Of a stretch of 31,507 nt of DNA, positions 24,753 through 31,507 are shown piece by piece. Positions within the stretch are counted from its first letter, which is position 1. Each line of letters starts with the position of its first letter. Source of the DNA: Clostridiales bacterium (GTDB lineage: Bacteria; Bacillota; Clostridia; Oscillospirales; QAMX01); contig JAEDMJ010000022.1 in the NCBI GenBank assembly GCA_016303065.1, positions 1-31,507 on the forward strand, written 5' to 3'. The notes under the pieces are model-generated. The model did not search any database, had not been told where the DNA came from, and saw only the letters and a program-made list of their open reading frames with translations. Both the position numbers and the translations under genes were made by a program.

Positions 24753-24781
24753 ATTATATCACAGCGCACTTTTATTTACAA
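24753..24781 (-). promoter_or_regulatory. Promoter of the gltX-to-aldo/keto reductase operon
   Basis: On the - strand TTGTAA (24781-24776), 17-base spacer, TATAAT (24758-24753). No second strong promoter was found within the ten genes, whose gaps run from overlaps to about 95 bases. Confidence 0.8.
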
Positions 24782-24896
24782 GCGTTTTTTGCCGAAGAAC
24801 TGCGCCGGCACCGCCACCCGTCCCGCGCGAAAAAAAGCCTCCGGCGCAATCCGTTTTTTGTAAAAAGCGAACGTTTTTGAGAATTTTAGCAGGCGC

Positions 24897-24945
24897 TATT
24901 TTGAAAGCAGACAGTAAATACGGCGTACTGTCTGCTTTCAAAATA
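24897..24945. repeat. Perfect 20-bp inverted repeat
   Basis: Arms 24897-24916 and 24926-24945 pair without mismatch (TATTTTGAAAGCAGACAGTA on the left), loop AATACGGCG. The right flank TGCCGTACTGTTTTTT partly repeats the loop and can pair with the left arm as a rival stem (GCCGTA with 24919-24924, plus ACTGT with 24911-24915), ending in T6 on the + strand. Confidence 0.75.
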
Positions 24946-25059
24946 TGCCGTACTGTTTTTTCGTTCCACGGTACCGGCTTTCTGTTTTCCTCGGCCGATC
25001 TTCACTATATACTGTCCTGCAAAGAACGGTTCAAAGGCAATAAACCTTTTTCAACAGAT

Positions 25060-25093
25060 CCGGCGATAATCCAAAACAACGGATTATCGCCGG
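25060..25093. repeat. Perfect 13-bp inverted repeat
   Basis: CCGGCGATAATCC (25060-25072), 8-base loop AAAACAAC, GGATTATCGCCGG (25081-25093). It is the first strong hairpin downstream of the GH3 gene (112 bases past its stop), so it may mark the 3' end of the rhamnoside operon RNA, although no T run follows on the - strand. Confidence 0.65.
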
Positions 25094-25204
25094 GGTTTCA
25101 AATATTCAAAAGGAATTGCCGGTTAGTCATACTCACCGAATTCTGATTTTGACTGCAAACACGTTTAATTTTTTTGCCCGTCCGCCCCGAACAGTCCTTT
25201 CTGT

Positions 25205-27547
25205 TCAGCCCTTAATCATCTTGATTATCCCTTTGAAAAAATGACCGTTTGCCATTTCCAGAAGTCCGCGTGCCATTTTGTCCGACACTGCGCCGCCTGA
25301 GTTGATCACAATTGCACGCAGAGGACAGTCCGTCGCGCAAGTTACCATCATTTTGAAAGCAGGATTCGAATAGTCCCGCTTTCCGCCGCAGCTTTTGGCG
25401 ATTATGCGTTCCGTAACCATATACTGAATTTTCATCACAAAAGAAGAGTCTTTCATTTCCATACAGCTGTTATCCAGAGTAAAAGTTCCTTTCCGCGGCT
25501 CCGGAATAACAGGCGCTTTATGTCCCATAGCTTTTTCAAAGTCCAAACGGGAGGGCGAGCCGTTCAGCGTCTCATACCAGCTTTCTTTCTGCCAGTCGTG
25601 AGCCTTTAGCGCTTCACCGCTGATTTTCAGGGCAGAGGAAAGCCTTATATCTCTGCTTGACGCACCGAGCTGAATTTCATAAACTCCGCCTGGGATCACC
25701 CAGCCGTCATTCCATACCGCAAAGCTGCGGGCGTCAAGCTCAAAACGAACGGTTCTGCTTTCGCCGGGATCCAATTGGACCCGTGCGAACCCTTTCAGCT
25801 CCCGAACCGGACGGTGAACCGAATTTTGCGGCGGCGCTATGTAAAGCTGAACAACTTCCGCGCCCGCGGTTTTTCCCGTGTTGGTAACAGCTGCAGTTAC
25901 GGTATTGTTCTCAATATGCAGATCGCTGTACGAAAATTCGGTATAGCTGAGCCCGAAACCAAAGGGAAAACGCACTTTTTTATTTGCCTTGTCATAGTAA
26001 CGGTAGCCGACATAAATGCTCTCGCGGTATTCGGTGTTCCGCTTTCCAAAGGTATCCCTGCTGATAACATCGTCATAATAAGCAGGCCAGCTCTCGGTAA
26101 GCTTTCCGCAGGGAACCGCTTTTCCCGTAAGCAGATTTGCCGCAGCCTGACCGCCTGCCTGACCCGAAAGCCCCATATACAAAACGGCTTTAACCCTGTC
26201 AAGCCAGGGGAGCTCCATTGCGCTTCCGCCGAGAAGGACAACAACGGTATTTGGATTGGCGGCTGCAACCGCCTCAATCATTTTATTGTGTCCGTCCGGC
26301 AATGCCATTGATTCGCGGTCAACCGCTTCCGACTCGTATATATCCGGCAATCCTGCCGCAACGACTGCGACCTTTGCATTTTCTGCGGCTTCTGCCGCCG
26401 CTTTCAAACCGGCGTCGGTGACATTCCCGTTTTCGTCGCAGCATTCCGTATACTTTACAAGAGGTAAAGCGTCACAAAGAGATGTAAGCTTTGCAGGATT
26501 GATATGGCTGCTGCCCGAGCCCTGATATCGGAAATGCTTCGCCATAAAGCCAATAAGCACAATATCCTCTTGATTTACAGGGAGAACAGAGTCCTCATTT
26601 TTAAGCAAAACCGCACCCTGTTCGGCAATTTTCAGCGCAAGGTCGCTGTGCTCGTCAAAGCTGAAGGACGTTTTTTCGTGTGAAGCCGCTTTTTTCGCAA
26701 CGGTCAGTATACGTTTTACGGATCCATCAATATCCGTCTCATTTAATTTTCCGCTTTTTACCGCGTCAACCGCTGCCTTTTTCATAAACTTGGAGCCGCC
26801 GGGCATATTCAGGTCGCAGCCCGCCTTAAAACCCTCAATCCGGTCGTTAAGCGCGCCCCAGTCGGTCACGACCATACCGTCAAAGCCCCATTCATTCCGC
26901 AGAACCTCGGTTAAAAGCCACCTGTTATCACTGCAATGAATGCCGTTTATCTTGTTGTACGCGCACATCACCGTATCAGGTCTGCCTTTTTTGACCGCCG
27001 TTTCAAAGGGTGCAAGATAGATTTCACGGAGCGCACGGTCGTCAATCAGGCTGTCGCCGTTCAGCCTTTTATATTCCTGATTGTTTGCGGCGAAATGTTT
27101 AAGGCTTGAAGAAACGCCCGTGCTCTGCTGGCCATTGATAAACGCCGCCGCCATTTCCCCCGCAAAGAAAGGATCCTCCGACAGATACTCAAAATTTCTT
27201 CCGCAAAGGGGATTTCTTTTGATATTGCATCCGGGCCCCAGCACCACGTCAACGCCCGCCGCCAGCGCCTCTCTGCCGATAGCCTCTCCTTCCCGGGCGT
27301 AAAGCTCGCGGTTCCATGTTGCACCGGCCGTGACCGCTGCGGGAAAGCAGGTGGCAGGCAGGGATTCGTTTACCCCTATCATGTCTGCCCTATCCTCCTG
27401 ACAGCGAAGCCCGTGGGGACCGTCCGACATCTTAAAAGAAGCGATCCCGTATTTTTCCATTGTCCTGGTTCGCCAGAAATCTGCGCCTGTGCAAAGGTCG
27501 ATTTTGTCCTCCAACGTCATTTTTTTAACGGTCCCGTCCATGTCCAT
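25205..27547 (-). CDS. GH3 beta-glycosidase (beta-glucosidase-like) with C-terminal extension
   Basis: 780 residues, no signal peptide. The GH3 N-terminal TIM barrel holds K150-H151 and the nucleophile Asp229 (V-V-T-D-W-G-A). The C-terminal alpha/beta domain holds E-S-E-A-V-D-R (405-411) with the likely acid/base Glu. A fibronectin-III-like domain follows (about 548-640). An extra 140 residues (641-780) carry no recognised domain, a Cys-containing stretch (T-C-A-T-D-C-P) and a basic end. It likely cleaves beta-linked glucose or xylose from glycosides in the cytoplasm after rhamnose removal. AAGGAAG lies upstream of the ATG; the gene starts 17 bases after the GH78 stop. Confidence 0.93.
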   Translation of the reverse strand: MDMDGTVKKMTLEDKIDLCTGADFWRTRTMEKYGIASFKMSDGPHGLRCQEDRADMIGVNESLPATCFPAAVTAGATWNRELYAREGEAIGREALAAGVDVVLGPGCNIKRNPLCGRNFEYLSEDPFFAGEMAAAFINGQQSTGVSSSLKHFAANNQEYKRLNGDSLIDDRALREIYLAPFETAVKKGRPDTVMCAYNKINGIHCSDNRWLLTEVLRNEWGFDGMVVTDWGALNDRIEGFKAGCDLNMPGGSKFMKKAAVDAVKSGKLNETDIDGSVKRILTVAKKAASHEKTSFSFDEHSDLALKIAEQGAVLLKNEDSVLPVNQEDIVLIGFMAKHFRYQGSGSSHINPAKLTSLCDALPLVKYTECCDENGNVTDAGLKAAAEAAENAKVAVVAAGLPDIYESEAVDRESMALPDGHNKMIEAVAAANPNTVVVLLGGSAMELPWLDRVKAVLYMGLSGQAGGQAAANLLTGKAVPCGKLTESWPAYYDDVISRDTFGKRNTEYRESIYVGYRYYDKANKKVRFPFGFGLSYTEFSYSDLHIENNTVTAAVTNTGKTAGAEVVQLYIAPPQNSVHRPVRELKGFARVQLDPGESRTVRFELDARSFAVWNDGWVIPGGVYEIQLGASSRDIRLSSALKISGEALKAHDWQKESWYETLNGSPSRLDFEKAMGHKAPVIPEPRKGTFTLDNSCMEMKDSSFVMKIQYMVTERIIAKSCGGKRDYSNPAFKMMVTCATDCPLRAIVINSGGAVSDKMARGLLEMANGHFFKGIIKMIKG

Positions 27548-27564
27548 AATAACGCTTCCTTTCG

Positions 27565-30111
27565 CTAAAATGTATATTCTCCCGCCGCCAGGGTTCTTTT
27601 GGTTCCGTTTGGAAGTGCGATATCGGCTGTTGTGTTTGCCGGAACGGTAATATGAAATACGGTTTCGCCGTTTTTAATTTCCCAGCCCGATTTCACCGTG
27701 CCGAAAACGCTCTTATATTCTGCCTTTGCAAAGCTGAAATGTCCGCCGGGTTTCGGCGCGATAATAAAATGATTTTTACCGTCAACATTGATTCCGCACA
27801 TTTCCTTAAAGAGCCATTCACAGCAGGCACCCTTTGAGTAATGGTTGAGCGAGGCGATACCTCCCTGAGCCGACGTGCCTTCCCAGCTTTCCCAAATAGT
27901 TGTCGCGCCGTTTTTCGGCATATAGAGCCATCCGGGCATCTCCTCGTTTTCAAGAAGCCGGTAAGCGTACCCGGTGTCAATATCGGCAAGAACATAGAGC
28001 ATAAAAGGTGTTGACAGAAAACCCGTACCTATTCGCCAGCCGAAATTCTCCATTGCCTTGACCAATCTTTTTTTTGCAAATTCTTTTTGCTTTTCGCTTA
28101 AAAGCTTCAGGAAAAGAGGTCTGACAAGCTGTGCCTGTCTGTCGGTGTCAAGTGAATACGCCTTTGTCTCAACAAGAGCCTGACAGGCCAATTTGCATTT
28201 TTCGGCATATCTGCGGTAAAGCTCTGCGTCCTGGGGTTTTTCCAAAAACTCTGCAATCTCTGTCATAAGGCTCATAATATAGCTTGTATAGGCAGTTGAA
28301 ACCTCGGGGTGAGGCGCGACCATATCCTTCCAGTCGTTGGGGTGAACCTCGGCAGGCTCTGCCCATTCACCGTAGGACTGACCCGAATTGACAGCATATT
28401 TCTTTGGGTCGCCCTTAAGGCCCAACGGCTTTGCCATAAATCCTGTTTTTCCGCACCGCTTCATCATAAAACGAGCGTACCGCGCCATATTGTCATAGTT
28501 GTCCTTAATCAGCCCGTCGTCACCGAACAGTTTCCAATAGCGGTAAGGAATAAGCACCCCCGCATCCGCCCAACCGACGGAGCCGTTCAGGGTATACATA
28601 TAGAAATCGACGCCGCCAGACGGTGCAATCTGCGGCAGACAGCCGTCTTTTCTCTGCCAGTCAAAAACATCGTTCAAATGCTTTCTGGCAAAAGGAATAT
28701 AGTTCATAAGATAGCCTGCCGATTCGCAGAAAATCTGCGAATCTCCCGTCCAGCCGTGGCGCTCGCGGGTGGGGCAGTCGGTGGGCACGTCCGCCGAATT
28801 GTTTTTCAGCGACCACATTGTGTTTTTCACGAATTGATTCAGCAGCCTGTTTGAGCTGTCAAAACTACCTGTTTCCTCTAAATCAGAATAAACGGCAATC
28901 GCTGTAAAAGCATTCGGATCGATTTCAAGAGTCGTATCCACCTCTGCATACCGAAAACCGAAAACCGCAAATTTTGTTTTATAGAGGTTTTCGCCTTTTT
29001 TGCAGATATATTCGACCTTTTGAAGAGGCGTTGTTATTTTTTTACTTACGCACTGAATGTTCTTTAAGGTCAGCTCACCGTCTTTATCCAGCATTTCTCC
29101 GAAACGAAGCGTTATTTTTTCTCCGCCCGCTGCATTAAGCTTGAATGCGATGTATCCTGCGATATTCTGTCTGAAATCAAGTATTATTCTGCCGCTCGGA
29201 GAGATGCTTTTTTGGGGCTTAAAGACTTCATGTTCCGTTACAAAAACATTGTTTGACGCCCTCGGCACGACGGCACATTCCGTTACGGCGGCGGCTTTTG
29301 AGTAAGACGGCCTCCTGTTTGCGTCAACAATTTCGCCGTCCTTGTTGTCGGCAAAACGGACAGGTCCGTCGTTGCTCCACTGCCAGTTGCCGTCGGTTAC
29401 AATTTCTTTATTTGTCCCGTCGGTAAATTTAATTTCAAGCTGTGCAATAAGTTTTGTTTTTGTTCCGTACTGATTTCTGAGCCCCCACGCGCCCGTTGAT
29501 CCTCTGTACCAGCCGTCGGCCAGCTCAACGCTGAGAATATTTTCTCCTGCTTCAATAAGACCTGTTACATCATAGGTCTGGTACTGAATTCTTTTTCTGT
29601 AATCGGTATGACCCGGTGCAAGGACAAAATTCCCCACGCGGCTGTTATTGAGCCTTGCTTCATAAATTCCGCAGGCGGTGATGTAAAGCCTTGCGGATTT
29701 AACCTTCCTGTCTATTCCGAAACTTCTTCTGAAGCAGTCGACGGGATAGCGCTTTCTTTTGTTTACCCTGTAATCTCCGCATATCCATTTTGCTTTCCAC
29801 TGATCAATACCGGTTTCAAAGGCCGCCGGCTCTGACCACTCACCCGCCTTGCCCTTCTCGTCCCAGAGTTTAACCTTCCAAATAACTTTGGTGCGCGCAT
29901 TTACGGCGCTTCCGCCCCAGACAATGTGCGTCATTGCAGAGCTTTCAACTTTTCCCGAATTCCAGAGCTCATTTCCGTCGCCGTCAACAGCCGATATACA
30001 ATAAGCCTTTTGTTCAATGCCGCCCTCACAGCTCCAGAAAAGCCGCGGCTTTGTTATATCAATGCCGATGGGATTTATCAAGTACTCTGTTTTAAGATTT
30101 ATCGCTTTCAT
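27565..30111 (-). CDS. GH78 alpha-L-rhamnosidase
   Basis: 848 residues from the ATG at 30111 with GAGGA upstream; a TTG two codons earlier is less likely. N-terminal beta domains are followed by the (alpha/alpha)6 barrel. Catalytic positions agree in spacing with Bacillus RhaB (D567, E572, D579): Asp445, Glu450, Asp457 in the D-C-P-T-R-E-R-H-G-W-T-G-D motif, and Glu741 in T-T-I-W-E-S-W-E-G as the counterpart of E841. It removes terminal alpha-L-rhamnose from plant glycosides or pectin fragments by inversion. No signal peptide is present, so it acts inside the cell. The start overlaps the end of the transporter gene by 20 bases. Confidence 0.95.
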   Translation of the reverse strand: MKAINLKTEYLINPIGIDITKPRLFWSCEGGIEQKAYCISAVDGDGNELWNSGKVESSAMTHIVWGGSAVNARTKVIWKVKLWDEKGKAGEWSEPAAFETGIDQWKAKWICGDYRVNKRKRYPVDCFRRSFGIDRKVKSARLYITACGIYEARLNNSRVGNFVLAPGHTDYRKRIQYQTYDVTGLIEAGENILSVELADGWYRGSTGAWGLRNQYGTKTKLIAQLEIKFTDGTNKEIVTDGNWQWSNDGPVRFADNKDGEIVDANRRPSYSKAAAVTECAVVPRASNNVFVTEHEVFKPQKSISPSGRIILDFRQNIAGYIAFKLNAAGGEKITLRFGEMLDKDGELTLKNIQCVSKKITTPLQKVEYICKKGENLYKTKFAVFGFRYAEVDTTLEIDPNAFTAIAVYSDLEETGSFDSSNRLLNQFVKNTMWSLKNNSADVPTDCPTRERHGWTGDSQIFCESAGYLMNYIPFARKHLNDVFDWQRKDGCLPQIAPSGGVDFYMYTLNGSVGWADAGVLIPYRYWKLFGDDGLIKDNYDNMARYARFMMKRCGKTGFMAKPLGLKGDPKKYAVNSGQSYGEWAEPAEVHPNDWKDMVAPHPEVSTAYTSYIMSLMTEIAEFLEKPQDAELYRRYAEKCKLACQALVETKAYSLDTDRQAQLVRPLFLKLLSEKQKEFAKKRLVKAMENFGWRIGTGFLSTPFMLYVLADIDTGYAYRLLENEEMPGWLYMPKNGATTIWESWEGTSAQGGIASLNHYSKGACCEWLFKEMCGINVDGKNHFIIAPKPGGHFSFAKAEYKSVFGTVKSGWEIKNGETVFHITVPANTTADIALPNGTKRTLAAGEYTF

Positions 30112-31507
30112 TGTCAATTTCCTCTTTTTCTTCCGTCATGGCTTTTCTTTTTTTGATAACAGCCTGTTCCCTGTGGATATTTTTCTCAACGCTCAGGAAA
30201 ATCAGGAGAACGGCAAGAACAATACCGGTTATGGTCTCAAGACCTACGAATGCAAAGGTAATGGTATTCTTAACAGCCTGAGTCTGCTCTGCGGCAACGG
30301 TTAAACCGTTTACGAGTGACGGGGCAACATAACCCGACCTTGAAAGCATAAAGTTGAAGATACCGGTGCATATGCCCACGGATGACACCGCTATAATGTT
30401 GTAAATTGACATTGCAATACCGTCAACACGGAAGCTGTGCTTGTATTCCATATGGTCAAGCACGTCCGCAAAAAGTGCCATAAAAACATAAGAACAGGGC
30501 AGACCGCCTATGTTTTTGATAAACTGACCGATGAGCACGATGGCTATATTTGTGGGAAACATCCAGCAGATCGCGCTTCCCAGAGCATAGAGGATAAAGC
30601 CGGCAAGCGTTAAATTGCGCTTACCGAACTTCTTTGCAAGCGGCCATACGGCAAAGATGCCGATACCCATGGGAATACCTCCGATAACGGACAGCATCGT
30701 CTGTGTTGTTCCGTCGTTGTATGTACCGAGCACATAGTTGCAGAAATAGACAAGACCGAGATTTTTAATGCATGAGCCGATTGTGAAAACAAGAAAATAA
30801 AGCAAAATCACAATCATGTACTTATCGCTGAATATTGCCTTCAGCTGCGCTTTGAGCGGAGGCTTCTCCCCGCTTTCTTCGCCGCCCTCAAGGGTTACTC
30901 TTTCCTTTGTAAAATAATACTCAAGAAGTGTAAGAGGCAGAGCAATGATGGACAGAACCGTCATCACAGTTATCCATTTCGCTTTGTCAACGCCCAGTAC
31001 AGGCATAATAACCATCGGGAAGATAAGCGCAACGAGAATACCGCTCATCATGATTGTTGCAATCTGATTGAATACGGAAAGGCTTCCTCTCTGCTCTGTG
31101 TTTCTGGTTGACAGGGGAACCATAAGACAATGGCTCATATTGAATATCGTATAGGCAAATGAATAGAAAAGGTTATATGAAAACATGACCCAAATAACCT
31201 GTACCGTTGTATTGCCCGAAGGAACCGTGAAAAGGAGTATTCCGCTGACGCACAAAAGCGGAGCAGAAAGCAAAAGCCACGGCCGCGCCTTGCCCTGCGC
31301 CGTCTTCGTTCTGTCAATGATGTAGCCCATTACAACATTAGATATGGCGTCAATGATTTTTGACACAATGGGAAACACGGTTAAAAACGCGCCGCCCCAC
31401 AAGGATGTCAGCTTCAGAACATCGGTATAGTAAACATTCAGATATGTTGCAAGCACAGCATTCAGCAGCAATGCTCCGGCGGGACCGATCAGGTATCCAA
31501 GCCATTT
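30092..31507 (-). CDS. GPH-family sugar:cation symporter (cut by window end)
   Basis: 471 codons visible plus stop; the frame is open to the window edge (reads K-W-L-G-Y-L-I-G-P-A-G-A before the first hydrophobic helix), so only the first few residues are missing. Eleven or twelve membrane helices are spread over the chain, with the GPH signature around N-A-V-L-A-T-Y-L-N-V-Y-Y-T-D-V-L and D-R-T-K-T-A-Q-G-K-A-R-P-W. A charged tail rich in E/K ends it. These carriers take up glycosides with Na+ or H+. The gene precedes and overlaps the GH78 gene, so the substrate is probably a rhamnosyl-glycoside or rhamno-oligosaccharide. Confidence 0.92.
   Translation of the reverse strand, partial: KWLGYLIGPAGALLLNAVLATYLNVYYTDVLKLTSLWGGAFLTVFPIVSKIIDAISNVVMGYIIDRTKTAQGKARPWLLLSAPLLCVSGILLFTVPSGNTTVQVIWVMFSYNLFYSFAYTIFNMSHCLMVPLSTRNTEQRGSLSVFNQIATIMMSGILVALIFPMVIMPVLGVDKAKWITVMTVLSIIALPLTLLEYYFTKERVTLEGGEESGEKPPLKAQLKAIFSDKYMIVILLYFLVFTIGSCIKNLGLVYFCNYVLGTYNDGTTQTMLSVIGGIPMGIGIFAVWPLAKKFGKRNLTLAGFILYALGSAICWMFPTNIAIVLIGQFIKNIGGLPCSYVFMALFADVLDHMEYKHSFRVDGIAMSIYNIIAVSSVGICTGIFNFMLSRSGYVAPSLVNGLTVAAEQTQAVKNTITFAFVGLETITGIVLAVLLIFLSVEKNIHREQAVIKKRKAMTEEKEEIDNESDKS

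Larger units (their letters stand above)
24782..25204. other. Gene-free spacer with two hairpins
   Basis: Between the gltX promoter and the GH3 stop I see no coding frame with family similarity and no promoter aimed at a gene. The stretch is A/T-rich with scattered stops in all frames. It holds the two perfect inverted repeats listed separately and a short AAAGG/CCTTT stem near 25033-25050. Neither inverted repeat has the usual T run for the GH3 transcript. Confidence 0.6.

Noticed and set aside
24706..24781. T-box riboswitch before gltX
   Set aside because: The leader from the predicted RNA start to the ATG is only about 40 bases.
25350..25362. ATTTTGAAAGCAG shared by the 24.9-kb hairpin arm and the GH3 gene
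   Set aside because: A few 13-base matches are expected by chance in 31 kb; no extension of the match on either side.
1..31507. CRISPR array, tRNA, insertion sequence or prophage
   Set aside because: No spaced repeat array, cloverleaf with CCA-type end, transposase/integrase motif or phage gene was found on reading both strands.

Overview
The window looks like a chromosomal piece of an anaerobic, probably gut-dwelling Clostridia-type Bacillota (Oscillospiraceae-like is my best guess). The evidence is a GerW/YtfJ sporulation-type protein next to a DUF2953 protein, ScpA/ScpB, a D,D-carboxypeptidase and RluB in the order familiar from Clostridia, AGGAGG-type ribosome sites, and several plant-glycan glycosidase genes. 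No tRNA, rRNA, CRISPR array, transposase or phage gene was seen.

Layout. (1) 2-6183, + strand: the 3' part of an exopolysaccharide/cell-surface glycan cluster, visibly richer in A/T than the centre: a cut GT2 glycosyltransferase, a GT4 glycosyltransferase, a hexapeptide-repeat acetyltransferase, a polysaccharide pyruvyl transferase, a Wzx-type flippase and an FrhB-like iron-sulfur protein, in one tightly packed operon. It ends in a decayed flippase remnant (6184-6476). (2) 6536-11001: an L-fucose/L-arabinose isomerase-like protein with a near-consensus promoter; a convergent GH127-like beta-L-arabinofuranosidase; and, divergent from the latter, an AraC-family regulator. (3) 11034-14884: a damaged module of VTC polyphosphate polymerase, DUF4956 membrane protein and Cthe_2159-like carbohydrate-binding protein (- strand), facing a response regulator/histidine kinase pair (+ strand). 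Two deletions are visible. One joins the first 68 codons of the DUF4956 gene in frame, across a TAG, to the 3' end of the carbohydrate-binding protein gene. The other removes all but the last 46 codons of the response regulator. The space between the divergent halves carries two PhoB/OmpR-style 7-4-7 direct-repeat boxes in opposite orientation. An unrecognised lipoprotein gene follows.

(4) 15009-24781, - strand: a ten-gene housekeeping operon, read from a promoter at 24753-24781: gltX, glnS, site-2 protease, scpA, scpB, DUF2953 (ytfI-like), gerW/ytfJ, D,D-carboxypeptidase, rluB, aldo/keto reductase. Genes overlap or lie a few to about 95 bases apart. The tandem GluRS-GlnRS pair suggests direct Gln-tRNA charging, which is the less common route in Bacillota. 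(5) 24782-25204: a gene-free stretch with two perfect hairpins. (6) 25205-31507, - strand: a rhamnoside-utilisation operon of a GPH-family sugar:cation symporter (cut by the window edge), a GH78 alpha-L-rhamnosidase and a GH3 beta-glycosidase. The two hydrolases lack signal peptides, so imported rhamnosyl-glycosides are probably hydrolysed in the cytoplasm.

The most unusual observation is the gutted polyphosphate/two-component module with its inverted pair of regulator boxes. I do not see a clearly new defence or mobile system here.
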